From Clusia tigrina (Eukaryota; Arthropoda; Insecta; Diptera; Clusiidae), in the NCBI GenBank assembly GCA_920105625.2, contig OV050030.1, positions 24,522,016 through 24,586,015 on the forward strand: 64,000 bases of DNA, in the 5' to 3' direction. The first letter of the stretch is position 1. Every line of letters starts with the position of its first letter. Below are positions 47,507 to 58,879 of the stretch, in pieces. Made by a program: the position numbers and the translations under genes. The notes beneath the pieces were generated by a model. It was not told the origin of the DNA and made no database searches. It saw only the letters and a list, made by a program, of their open reading frames with translations.

Positions 47507-47601
47507 CTGAAAATGTTTGTATATTTGAAGAAGAAAACAACAAAATTTAATTCATTCGTTTATTTGGCTGTGGTTTGTGTGTGTAGCTGTAAAATACATA
47601 C

Positions 47602-47746
47602 CACTTTGACCAACTTCAGCAGAAATTTTCGACCACAATTCCAATTTTTTCTTCCGATCATTGTTACCTGGATGTTCTAAGTCCCATATTATGACGTTTT
47701 TTCGTACTAATTCAATTAAAAGATCTACTTGAAAAATATTCCGCAT
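47602..47746 (-). CDS. MADF-BESS protein, exon 1
   Basis: Starts MRNIFQVDLLIELVRKNVII and continues WDLEHPGNNDRKKKLELWSK. This is the first half of a MADF domain (LI.LV..…IWD..H..…K…W..IS…), the Myb/SANT-like DNA-binding fold of fly Adf-1-type proteins. Donor GTATGT after AGTG. The gene lies inside the long intron of the phosphotransferase gene, on the opposite strand. MADF proteins of this kind are also carried by PIF/Harbinger transposons, so it could be a host factor or a former transposon gene; no inverted repeats or nuclease are seen around it. Confidence 0.88.
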
Positions 47747-49883
47747 CCTTTCTCAATACACAATCAAATGAAAAATGTAATCATCTGTTTTGACTGCTGC
47801 GGTTGTAGCCAAATTTTATACTTTGGGCCACAGCGACTGACTACTTGTTCTTCTTCTTCCTTTTATATTGATACACAACGAGGTTGAAAATGTCACTAAA
47901 ATACTTTTGGCAGCGCTGACTTCATTCTGCAGCGCTTATGAAAATACAGTATCTTATATTAATATCAAAGCTTATATTGATAAATACTTTTAACAGTTAA
48001 ATTATAAAATACAATTCGATAATATGTACATATAGAGTATAGTAAAACAGTATTGAATTTAATTTTACCATGATTAAATAAAAGCAAGATACATTTCCAC
48101 TAATCGTAAAAACGGTATAAAATGAGTGAGCAAGAAATATAAAATATACAAAACATAATAAAATATGGAAAAACAAACTAAAAGCAGAAATGAGCAGTTA
48201 ATCAAAGCCTAGTTTGGACCTAGATACGGAACCAAGTAATTATATATACCTATTCGTTTTAACCCAGACCACTCAAAATTACCTTTATTATCAGCCAGGT
48301 TCTTATTGAAGAAATATAAATAACATTTGGCAAAAATGTAAATACTCTGTACTAGTATCCGTAAGTGACAACATGCATATTCATAATTGGGCCCCTTTAT
48401 AAAATGCATCAAACAAATTTTTCATAATGGTCACCCTGTTAATATATAACAATAAACCAAAAATAAGTACCATTACTATTGACTTTATAAATGTGTAAAT
48501 ATGTTTCAGGAGACCCCATGATTTTAACTGAAGCTATATGACCTTCAATCCGATTATTACCCCTGAATATGAAATTAAAACGTGAACATATGTATGTCGA
48601 CTATATATAAAAAATATGTGCTTGTTTCGCGCTCGACTATTTCTGTCCTATTTTTGCGCTAAGTAAATATTTGCTTTACTTTTATACTAAACGTCGAATA
48701 AATAGTTATTTCGATATATACATTTATAGATCTATGAAATGTTCATTCAGATATGAGAAAAACAGGCATACAACTAAACAAAGCGAAAATACATTTTTGA
48801 TATGAATTTTACCACTTACTCAACCCTTTTTCCACTTTCAGATTATGAGGAATGCGGTCACGTGCCCACATCCACAGCCGACACACTACTTTTCACATTC
48901 CTCAATCGAAATTATGTTTTAACTAATATAGTTTCCAATAACTTTTTGTTTTAATAGAATTACGATTAGTAGTGGAACAAGATATTTTGTGTTGTACCGA
49001 AAATCTGAATTTATAGATATCAAGTCCTATTCTCAACTCTTTGTTAACAGTCCACGACTAACTACGTTGCAATTATTGTCAATTGATGTTACTGCTGCTG
49101 TCAGTTCACAGAACTACATATGTATGTATAACTTAAATTTGTCATTCAAACAGATAAAGAGAAATATATACGTAGCTATTCCGGAACTGCTGAACAGCAT
49201 ATCGCTGGTGAACAGCATATCGCTGGCGTGAAAATAGTGAAAAATGCGAAAAAACATTCTTCTTGATTTTTGTTGTACTTGTCCATAATTTTTAATTATA
49301 GTTTATAAAAATTATGATTTTAAATCAAAAGAAGTTCATCATACTTTTTTATTTTTGTACTTCGAATTCCTCAATCAATAATTTGTAGCAGAATTGTTTA
49401 TTTTGAGCTACAGCTACTACAAAGCCGACTACATAAATATTATTTCTCTATTGTGAATTATCGCTTTTGCTTTTGACATATAACAACACAGCGGCGTAAC
49501 TATTCCGCTACAACATTAAGTAAACAAATATTATTATTTGTTTTGTTATAGTGCTAGAAATATGTTTCGCTTAAAGAACAATTTTAGTGTTGTACTCCTT
49601 TACTTTACTTTTTGGTCTATCAGTCACTCCAATTCTCCTGGAAGTATTTGGCAAAATAAGCGGCTGCAAGTGTATTGGCTTTTTATGGAAAAAACACTTT
49701 TGTAGATTTACAATTGAAAGGAAAATATACGAAATTTGTTTGCAATAGTTATTAATTCATAGTTTAGATAATAATTTCAAATCATATATAGCTTCAATGC
49801 TAGCTTTCTGCTTCCAATTTAATAGGATTGTTTATTAAGGCTTTTTATATGTTTAATTATCCACAATTACTTCTGTATTGCAG
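47747..49883. other. Promoter side of MADF-BESS gene and end of intron 1
   Basis: AT-rich. The 150 bp upstream of the MADF-BESS start (47747-47900 on +) would hold its promoter; no clear box. The part 49870-49883 ends TTCTGTATTGCAG, the acceptor for exon 2 of the phosphotransferase gene. No other gene recognised. Confidence 0.5.
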
Positions 49884-50124
49884 CTACAGTCCAGATGGCA
49901 AGGAAGCGCCTCCACGATGGACGTGCCTGTTGTGTGCTCTGGGTCTATTCATCTATCAAAGTTTAGATTCTATTGATGGTAAACAAGCGCGCCGCACTAA
50001 TACCTCATCACCGTTGGGTGAACTTTTCGACCATGGTTGCGATTCAATATCAACAGTGTTTGTAGCATTATCTGCGTGTATATCATGCCAGTTGGGTAAT
50101 TACCCCAATTGGCTGTTCTTCCAG
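49884..50124 (+). CDS. bbc: Choline/ethanolamine phosphotransferase, exon 2 (catalytic)
   Basis: Contains the full CDP-alcohol phosphotransferase signature DG..AR........G...D...[19 protein letters not shown] at exon residues 31-48 and DHGCD at 49-53. These Asp residues bind the metal ions and CDP-alcohol. Also [12 protein letters not shown] and [18 protein letters not shown], which forms a membrane helix. The first base completes Cys from exon 1 and it ends in phase 0 before GTAAGT. No missing catalytic residue, so the enzyme should be active. Confidence 0.98.
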
Positions 50125-50192
50125 GTAAGTCCGCCATTTCCCTTCAAAATAAGTTGGTTAAATTTTGTTTATAATCCGATATTATTTTCTAG

Positions 50193-50351
50193 TGTTTCTG
50201 TGCTATTTCACTCTTCTATTGTGCGCATTGGCAAACATATGTTTCCGGTACTTTGCGTTTTGGTAAGGTTGACGTCACCGAAGCGCAATTCACAATTATG
50301 ATTATTCATATAATATCGGCTGTATTTGGCCCAGAAGTGTGGATGTCTAAG
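50193..50351 (+). CDS. bbc: Choline/ethanolamine phosphotransferase, exon 3
   Basis: 53 codons, phase 0 at both ends, between TTTTCTAG and GTATGT. Encodes [35 protein letters not shown] and [17 protein letters not shown]. The [17 protein letters not shown] block is almost invariant in animal CEPT1/CHPT1, followed by a membrane helix. It is the common donor exon for the three alternative exons downstream. Confidence 0.97.
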
Positions 50352-52281
50352 GTATGTTGTTACAGATTATTTGTTTTTCAGTCTTCTAATTACTATTTGT
50401 TATTCAAACTTTTGGATATTTTAATACAAGAAATATTTCCAGGAGATTTTAAGTTTTTTAATTTTATGATACTAAATTTTAATTTCATTTTATGATGCCA
50501 AAATTTAGTTAATTTTGAAATTATAAATTACAATTGTTTAATTTAAGGATTCAAAGTTTATAGGCACCCAATTCCAGTTTTAATTATGCTAAAAGATATG
50601 ATAATCCAATCCTGCTATAGATATATATTTGCTTTATATTTGTGAGAGCCGAAAGAAAAGTAAACTGACTTACGCAAATTTGTGGAAGATAATTAAGAAA
50701 TCAGATAATGAATTACGTTTGAAGTAGCCAAATACAATTTTTTATATTTCAATCCTGTTGAAATCAGAGGAAATATTCGTGGCGGCTGAGCATAGTTCGA
50801 TGAGCGTTATATCGTCTTTATATACAATTCGGTACAATCTTAATTATAATATGGGTAGTTACATATAATGAACAAATCAACCAAAATTTTTTTCCCTAAT
50901 ATTTAACAGATATGCATCAATTAATTATTACCTACCTACCTAACTATGATAATTTCAAAATTGTTCTTATTACTACATTTATACTTACTACACTAATGTG
51001 CAAATATCTACTAATATGTCGAGCCACATTATAACTACCGTGATACTCTGTGAGACGGCAAATAGAAAATACAATAACATGTTTTATTAATATATAATCG
51101 GCACAGAATTTACGTTAAAATTGATATTTCCCAAGACAGCGTTTTGATTTTGATGCTCTATACGCATACTCTGCAGCCTTATAAACTAGTGGCCTTATTA
51201 ATAAATATTTATATAAATTAAAAACACTTAAATTTCTACTGAAATGTTTCAAACCAAGAGTAGTAAGTAATTCTTACAAAGTTGTATTTATTTTTTTCAA
51301 TGTTTTAATTGACGTTAACGGTCAAGTTTGATTTATTTTATAAATCCAATATGAAACAAATAAGCAAAACAACTTTATGATAACACTACGCAAAGATATA
51401 TGAAATATGATAACATTAACAATTATTCTGAAATTAGTGTGTACCTTGGTAAAATAATTATAGAGATTAATTGTTCTGTTTCTGATTTTAATCTCAGAAC
51501 ATTTTTTAATCGCTCACTTCTTCACAACTGTGGAAGTGCACTGAGTCGCGTTTTACCGTTAACAGAAATCACGTTTCCTAAAAAAATATATATTTTTTAA
51601 ATTTTAAGTTACAATTTATGAATAAGGCCGTAAACTAATTAACAAGAGCTTTTTTATACGCATTATTTACCAATAACAATAAATTATGAACTTTTGAATA
51701 TTGGAGCAAATTTATCATTACACTACTATTTTTATTACAAATGGCACAAATTCTGTACTTTTCAACATTGGAGCATTTTTGTCATTCGACAAGAATTGTT
51801 TCTCACTCTCGCACACACACACACACATATATACACTGTCATTGAGAAAGGAATTAAATAAAACATTGTCTTATTATAAATTGTAAAAGAAAATATTTTC
51901 AATATTGAAAATCAATACTCGACCTCCGAATGAAATTTAATTATTAATTCTGCTTCAAGTTAGTTTTTTTTTTATTATGTGTACAATTATATGTACATAT
52001 TATCTTGTATTTGTTTACCCTGAATGAGGTTTCCGGAGGGTAACGAAATATTGTCTCGTTTTCACGGAAATATTAATAAAAAACAAATGAAAATTTTGGT
52101 CATTAGATCTTGTAAACTTGATGGAGAATTAATAAGAAATAATTTTATTGTGAGTTTGCGCCACGGTTTGGTCTACTTTTCTATCGTTGCTCGTTCATTT
52201 TTATTTCTTTTATTTCAAATTTGATTTTCTTTATAAACAGATATAAAAATTCTCCCAACAATTATTAAAATATACCTTTAG
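50352..52281. other. Intron before alternative exon A
   Basis: AT-rich, no gene. A CA microsatellite lies at 51812-51828. It ends TACCTTTAG at the exon A acceptor. Confidence 0.6.
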
Positions 52282-52410
52282 ATATTTGGTAATTTAGAAT
52301 TATGGTCCACCCTATCGCTAATGACAATAGTTTGTGGTATTTGGTCGTTGTCATATATATTCTCAGTTATTTTGGCTGGAGGTGTTGGCAAAAATGGTTC
52401 AACTGTTGCA
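52282..52410 (+). CDS. bbc: Phosphotransferase alternative exon A (43 aa)
   Basis: First of three alternative versions of one exon. Encodes IFGNLELWSTLSLMTIVCGI, a membrane helix through WSLSYIFSVIL, and AGGVGKNGSTVA. Flanked by CCTTTAG and GTAAGT, phase 0 at both ends. It replaces the same protein segment as exons B and C: the helix and luminal/cytosolic loop between WMSK (exon 3) and GTSVLSP (common exon at 60015). It is one codon shorter than B and C. The GGVGKNGST end is that of the single exon in vertebrate CEPT1. Confidence 0.93.
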
Positions 52411-54251
52411 GTAAGTTCTGTTCACAATTTACTATCAAACAAAAGAACAGCAGCAATTTTAATTTCTTTGTTCTCCATACAAATGGCAGAAAATTGTGTT
52501 CTTATTATTTTTTTTTTATTGTGTACCATCTTTTGGCTAAAGAAAACTTTCATTTAAATTTAAATTGAAAAATATTTTTCCCATTTTTAGTTTTTTTTTT
52601 TGTTTTTTTGGAGTTTGATAAATGCTACTTTATTTATTTAGTTGAAAGAGCATTTAAGGCGATTTTTTTTAAAGCTAAAGCTTATTTAATATCTGATAGA
52701 ATGCTTTTATTATATAAAACATATATTTTATTACTATATTTATACATATTAAATATTTAAAATATAATTGAATGATTACTGTTCTTATGTATATTAAAAG
52801 CCTGCTTCCTTTAGAGTTATGTCTATTAAATCTACTTTTTAATACATATTTGACTTCCTACGGTTTACGGTGTACTAATAATAAACGATGCAATTACTTA
52901 CTAGTAATCTGAACTATAGATATCACATACTAGACCTAAATAACTAGAAGCTATCGGAAAAGGAGTTCTCGAAACGATTTTGTAAATAGCAGCTAATTCA
53001 ATATTCGTTATAGTTTGGTTCTGCTAATCAATGAATCTCTTTGTTACTAATTTGATTTTCTCTTTTTGCCAGCTGAAGGTTCAGAAGTTAATTTTCATTA
53101 TTTTAATTTATTTTAAAACTTTTGTTAGTGTTGTTAGTTGCCATCTACCGTGAACTTAAAAATTGTTAGTCTAAGAACGGTTCAGAAGGATTTCTGAATT
53201 CTATTTCATTGTGAATTGTTCAATATTCAACAGTTGGGAGGCATTTTGAAATTCACTTTGGATATAAAAAAGAATTATTTTTGTAATATTTAATTACTGA
53301 AAAAACATGCTCTAAAACTAACAAGAACCATTTAAAAGTAAAACACGTTTTTTCTCATTTTCATACATTATAATCTCGACTTACGAAAGTAGTGAAAACC
53401 ATTCATATACATACATATTTGCTAGGTTACTCCTAGAGGTCGTATATATTTTAAGCGAATTGAAATGAAAAGCATTTACTGTGAACTAAGCTCAGAATTA
53501 ATCTACAAGCCTGTTGCCATTGCTCAAAATATTGAAATGTTTGCTTTGAAATTTGAAAGTGGCTTTCATACTACATATTTTTGAATTGCATAAATTTTGG
53601 ACAATCTAAGCAAACAAATTTATCTTAAGATTAAAAAAGAAAACTTAAGTTTACAAATATTTTGAGTTTTTCTATTGACATATCCAATAAAGTTTTCTTC
53701 GTTTTACACAATGGAAACAGGCGATAATCGTAGAAGTATGTGGTTGGGTCGTCCAATAACCCAAAAATATATTATTGTACACAATAAAGTATTATAGAAA
53801 TGAAGTTTTAAAAGAATGAGTAATTAAATTACACGCTCACGCTGCTACACGGGCCAATATTCCGATCACTTGTTTTTTGTGAACACGCTCCGCGGTAATC
53901 TCTTCCACCGGTCTGGTATAGTGCATAGATCTAACCTGCCACATCTGTTTAGAATATCCCTTATATTTGGAATTTTCCCTGAGAGAAAATCATTTAAAAT
54001 TGAATACTCGAGGATTACGAGAAAATTGCCAAAATAAAAAATATAGAGTTCATTGAATTTCATGTTAGCATTTTATATTTCGTTTGAATTTAGGTATTTT
54101 AATTCTTCCTGTGTAATTATTTTTAAATTGACATTGTAATACATTTTTTTATGAATTTTTGTAATGATTTTAAGCAAGTTCATCTCTATTATGCTATATT
54201 TTAAAACCAATTAACTTTTTTTCTCCCCTCTCTTCTTTGAAATTGCAATAG
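52411..54251. other. Intron between alternative exons A and B
   Basis: AT-rich. No further exon copy with a GKNGS end was found here on the + strand. Ends TTTGAAATTGCAATAG. Confidence 0.6.
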
Positions 54252-54383
54252 ATTCCAATAATTAGCTGGAATTGGAATTATATTATCCTAATTGGAATTA
54301 CAATTTGTTATATTTTAAATTTTATAAATTTTTCGAAAATGTTTATTGAAGGAGGCAGTGGCAAAAATGGTTCATCCGTTGCT
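54252..54383 (+). CDS. bbc: Phosphotransferase alternative exon B (44 aa)
   Basis: Encodes IPIISWNWNYIILIGITICY, a hydrophobic helix, then NFINFSKMFIEGGSGKNGSS and VA. Preceded by TTGCAATAG and followed by GTAAGC; phase 0-0; 132 bp. Its F..F.KMF..GG.GKNGS pattern is close to that of the vertebrate protein. It aligns end to end with A and C, mostly differing in the helix while the GKNGSSVA loop is fixed. Confidence 0.93.
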
Positions 54384-54832
54384 GTAAGCATTTATAATAA
54401 TATTAATTTTGTTTTTAAATAATAACTCAGGAACTTCCCGCCCACACACACACATACTCACAAACACAAACATACATTAAACTTTTAACAAAGAGTTATT
54501 ATTTTATATTCATAAATTTTTGTATCATTTTAAATGTATTTCCTTCATACTGCATCAGTTTTTTGTTTAATTGAATGGGTTTTCTAACTAAAATCATTAA
54601 CATATTTTATTTTTTCATTAAATGTCTTCGCTTTTTTTTAGAGGCAGCTGCATATAAATTTATGTATATATATGTAGCTAAGATTCTGTGGCAATCTTCG
54701 TGGGATTTGTCTTGGTAACCGCTTAAAAACACCCTGCGAAATATTGTGGAACATAAATCCCCAACGAGTGATATCAAAGAACGAACACACTGTAAAAGGT
54801 CTCATTGCGAGCAACAAATGCGGCTGAATTAT

Positions 54833-54836
<4 letters not shown>

Positions 54837-54902
<66 letters not shown>
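54837..54902. repeat. (TA)n microsatellite, about 33 units
   Basis: Uninterrupted alternation of T and A over 66 bp. Probably length-variable. Confidence 0.98.
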
Positions 54903-54907
<5 letters not shown>

Positions 54908-55194
54908 ACTGCGAGTTAGCGCGAGTGAGAGAGTGAGATCATAGCCAAGATCTCTTTTAAAGCTGTTTGTTTAACAATTTAGTAGTCACTCACTTGACGC
55001 TCTGCTTAAGCAAAATAGCTGTTCACAATGAGACTTCTTATATTGTTTATGTTTATTGCTCAAAATTATTGTAACAGGTTTATTTTAAAATGACGGAATA
55101 TAAATTGAAACTGAACGATTAAGAAGCAACGGTGGAACTCTTGAAGTTGTATTTATTTTTTTATTACCTGTACAATTCTGGGACTTAAGTGTTC

Positions 55195-55800
55195 ATACAC
55201 CCCCCAAAAAGTAATGAATCTGCTGAACGAAAAACCACAAAAAAATTATTTTGCAGGACTGTTTTCGAAGTATTTTTATTTGTGTGCAAAAACAAAAAAG
55301 ATATTTACTTTTAAAAATTAACGGTATAAGCAAATAAAATACCAAAAATATGGGGACACGACAGTTTTCATACGGTAAAAAATCTAATATTAATATTTTG
55401 TTGTTCCAACATTGTCATCAATTACCGCCTGCAAACCATTTCAGATTGATGCGACCAGATTTTGTCACATCAGGAGTTATTTGCGAGTAGGCTAGTCGCA
55501 AAGCCTTCCTCAGGGATTCTTTGCTGAAAATGTCTCCATGATCAATTTGTCTTTTTAAAAGTTCCCAAAGCTGACGGATGGGATTCAAGTCTGACGATTG
55601 GGAGGCCAGTTCAACTGCTTCGGTGTACAATAAAGCAACCAGCCCTTTAAAATGAATGTTTGGATCGTTGTTCTGTTGGAAAATCCAATGCTGACCAACA
55701 AATCAACCGATGAATATAAATATATGCACCAAAAACAATTTTGCCTAAAAATTTTCTTTTTTTTGTTCTTTCTCGTTCAGCAGATTCGAAAGGAGTCTGA
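55195..55800 (-). mobile_element. Tc1-like transposon remnant with inverted ends
   Basis: GAATCTGCTGAACGA at 55216-55230 and its inverse at 55773-55787 mark the two ends. Between them, on the minus strand, is a C-terminal transposase piece. The element is only about 0.6 kb, so the N-terminal half has been lost by internal deletion. The outermost bases and target TA cannot be fixed. Confidence 0.65.
55418..55695 (-). pseudogene. Tc1-like transposase C-terminal fragment
   Basis: Reads HWIFQQNNDPNIHFKG, then ELASQSSDLNPIRQLWELLK and RQIDHGDIFSKESLRKAL. These correspond to the Tc1 blocks QQDN.P.H and W..QSPDLNPIE..W, with the catalytic Asp of the first block changed to Asn (QNNDP) and the family Glu/Asp after NPI changed to Arg. 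Not functional. Confidence 0.8.
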
Positions 55801-56217
55801 AGCCTTAATTCCCTGACTATGTAAAACTAAACTTTCTTTTCTTCCATACGGAGAATAAGCGGACCATTGAATGTCCGAAATATATTTAAAAATACCACAG
55901 AAAACAGATTATATACATCATCGCTTATAGCTTAATAAGATTATATTTATACTGGGTATTCAATTTAAAAAAATTTTTTTTAAAATACCTTGGAAATTAT
56001 ATACATATATTTCGAATTATGTGAAGTGGTAATAGATTGAAGTTAGGTTATGCAACATGTACATAGTAAAAAGAAATATATTTACATTTGTATAAAACAA
56101 TTAGGAATCGTGAGTACTGTACCGAAACTATTCATGAGTATTTTTGGTAAATTTTTAACTGTCTTTTGAAGTGCTGCCATTTTGCATACCAATTACTAGT
56201 TTCTTGCTTGAGATGCA

Positions 56218-56385
56218 CTCAATGAAATACTCGAAAGACTCAATGAAATACTCGAGAGACTCAATGAAATACTCGAGGCACTCAATAAAATACTCGAAAG
56301 ACTCAATGAAATACTCGAGAGACTCAATGAAATACTCGAGACACTCAATGAAATACTCGAGACACTCAATGAAATACTCAAGAAA
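56218..56385. repeat. 21-bp minisatellite, 8 copies
   Basis: Unit CTCAATGAAATACTCGAGAG plus A, eight units starting at 56218 and every 21 bp, varying at the last few bases. Open in the + frame (MKYSKDS) and in the minus frame (SISLSVS) because 21 is a multiple of three; I see no sign of a real gene. Confidence 0.97.
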
Positions 56386-56517
56386 CTCATGAATGTTCCG
56401 CTGGTCATAAAATATAGATATTGCAATAGTCTACATTATTAGTTATGAGTTAAAAGTTAAACTTTTCTAGAGATATTATATATTGTATTGGACAATTGTG
56501 TAACTTAGATAATTGAA

Positions 56518-56548
56518 CGGGTTGGCCTAAAAGTAATTTCGTCTATAC
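56518..56548. repeat. Isolated mariner-type end
   Basis: CGGGTTGGCCTAAAAGTAAT followed by TTCGTCTATAC resembles mariner ends of the GGGTTGGC..AAAGTAATTTCG kind. No partner end found. Confidence 0.35.
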
Positions 56549-57080
56549 CAATTTTTTTGAGGTATTATTATTATTTATTCACTAACTTAAAATTAAAATT
56601 GAAAGCTAATGTTTAGCTATAGCGACTTAGGCCTTAAGCTTAACTTAGATTGAGTTATTTAAAATTGAGGTAACGATTACAATTATTACCATACCACGGT
56701 TTGGTGGATTTAAGGATTTCTGCTTCCAGCTTCTTTCTCCCGTCACATTTGGTGGTGAAGCATTTATCACGGTCCAATTGTTTTTGTTCTTTATTAATGC
56801 TTAAACCCGACGCAAACGCAGCGAAATTACTTTTGGGATAATCTAAATAATTTCAATAAATATAGATAGGTATACAATTTTTTGTTGTTGTTGCACTTAG
56901 CTTTTTTCTTATTTGTAATTTTTCTTTCTTACATCTTCTGGAAACAAATTTCTTTAAAAACATGAAAAATAATAACTACACACACACTGAACGTTTTCAA
57001 CATAAAACAAATTGATTTTTTTTTTATTTTTCTTAATTTTTTTTCCAACGCTCACTTAATTGATATCCAAATTTTATTAG

Positions 57081-57212
57081 TTGCCCTATGCAGGATGCGA
57101 AGTAAGAATTTTGCCACTTTATGTTGCTTGTGGCGTTGATATTTTGTTAGCATTGCGTTATGCGAAGGTCATTATGAATGAAGGATGCGGCAAGAATGGA
57201 TCATCGGTTGCT
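57081..57212 (+). CDS. bbc: Phosphotransferase alternative exon C (44 aa)
   Basis: Encodes LPYAGCEVRILPLYVACGVD, then ILLALRYAKVIMNEGCGKNG and SSVA. Between ATTTTATTAG and GTAAGA; phase 0-0; 132 bp. Compared with A and B the helix carries charged residues (Asp20, Arg26, Lys29), but the closing GKNGSSVA is the same. It is the least AT-rich of the three. The position and length leave little doubt that it is a third version of the same exon. Confidence 0.93.
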
Positions 57213-58879
57213 GTAAGATTAGTTTCTTTTTTGTTTACTATTATTTTCTATAGTTGTCTGCTTTACTTTTATAAAAAGTGTCTTATGCACAATTTAGTTG
57301 GAATTTCTTCTTTTTTTGATCAATTAAATTAAACAATACACACAAAAGGTAAAACGGCGGTTAAAATGGTATTGGAACGGAATGAGAACGAATATGTGCT
57401 GAAATGTGATAATTGCATGTGATAATGTTTGCATATAAATTCAATTTGGTTTGTTGCGTTACATTCCGTCCCGGCTATTATAATTGTCACTGGAGAGGTG
57501 ACATGCTGACAAATACAACAAATAAATATTATTTTGTTCTGTTTAATATTTTAACAGTAGGTAGACAAAGTGGTTGTTATTCTTCTTCTACTTCTCATTT
57601 TGGTAGTTATTCACACAATCTTCATTCGTCATGTTGGATATATAAAGTAGATGATAAATATGTTGTTGTGAAAATGAGTTTTTAGTTCGAATCACTGGAT
57701 TGTGTCAAGTAAAACGGAACTCATGGTATAGTAATTTCGTCGCAGTATGGTATGAACTGCTTTGTACTAAATGTTATCTATTAATTTTAAGTTGAAAGAA
57801 AGCCATTAAAAAATAATTCACAAAAAATAATTTTGATAAAAATGTGTGGTTTCTGTATAAAAATGTGTGGCGAAAATTTTGACAATTGCCATACTCTTGT
57901 TATTTACAAATATAAATATTTTATTCTGAAATATTTATAGAATAGTTTCATCGCTTTTAAATAAAATGAAAAGTTTAGAAGTGATTTTTGATTATTAATA
58001 ATAAAATTATGATTAGATTATAATCTATCATAATTTTTCGTTATGTGGTCGTCCAAGTTATCCATTTTCACCTCTTCAAAAGCCATAACTAAAACCAGCC
58101 ATTCTTCGGAATTGTAATAATTAATGTTTTCAATTTTCAATATTTGTTCAAAGTTTATAATATTATCACCAGTGTGTGAACCTTTTTTGAATTTATTTTA
58201 TATATCAAACAGTGAATAGTTCAATTAGCTAGTAGCAAATAAAAAAAATGACATTTTGAGGTTGCTTGTTGTGTCCTCATTTCTAGTATGACATTGGTTT
58301 AAGCATAAGTTATTCTTTAGATCATATTGCACGCATGGCCTAAGTATCACTTTTGCCTATACGCCCACATATTTACTAACATAGTGGTATATTGTTTAGT
58401 ATGCATTTCAGTTTATATTCTAATCATTATCATATGTACTAATTTTCTTTTTCTTAAAAAAAAACCTCCTTAACAATTCGACTTTCTCTGTTCCATTAAC
58501 GGTTGTTGAATCTTTTGTTTAGTTTTATTTAGTATAATTTTTAATGTTTTGCACTAAATCGCCTCAGCACTTTTTATTGTGTTTATTGTTATTAACAAAA
58601 AAAAAAAAGTTTGATGTCACTTTGAAAAAATTGTAAAAAAAAGCCAAAAGAAGTATTTTTTTTTATAAAAAAAAAGTTTTCTCTTATTTTCTATATACAC
58701 AAAATATAACAATTATTTAAGATGTCCATAGAGTTCGAGATATTCTCTCTTCTTTATTTGGTTCACGAGTAAAGAAGAAAGTATTTTCAAATTTGCTCTT
58801 TTACATTTAATATATATTGTAAATATATTTCTTAGGTCATTCATCCCATATATAACTATAATTTTTGCCCAAAATATAG
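57213..58879. other. Intron after alternative exon C
   Basis: AT-rich with many T tracts. The frame at 57413-57685 shows no family resemblance and overlaps no clear splice sites. No fourth exon copy. Confidence 0.55.

Larger units (their letters stand above)
54384..57080. other. Intron between alternative exons B and C
   Basis: Holds a (TA)n run, a Tc1-like relic, a 21-bp minisatellite and a mariner-type end, annotated separately. No additional exon copy found. Ends ATTTTATTAG. Confidence 0.6.

Noticed and set aside
56171..56426. Frames on both strands through the 21-bp minisatellite
   Set aside because: Both are products of the repeat; neither extends beyond it with protein-like sequence.
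57413..57685. 90-aa frame after alternative exon C
   Set aside because: Not related to the A/B/C exons, no splice signals in phase, no recognisable motif.
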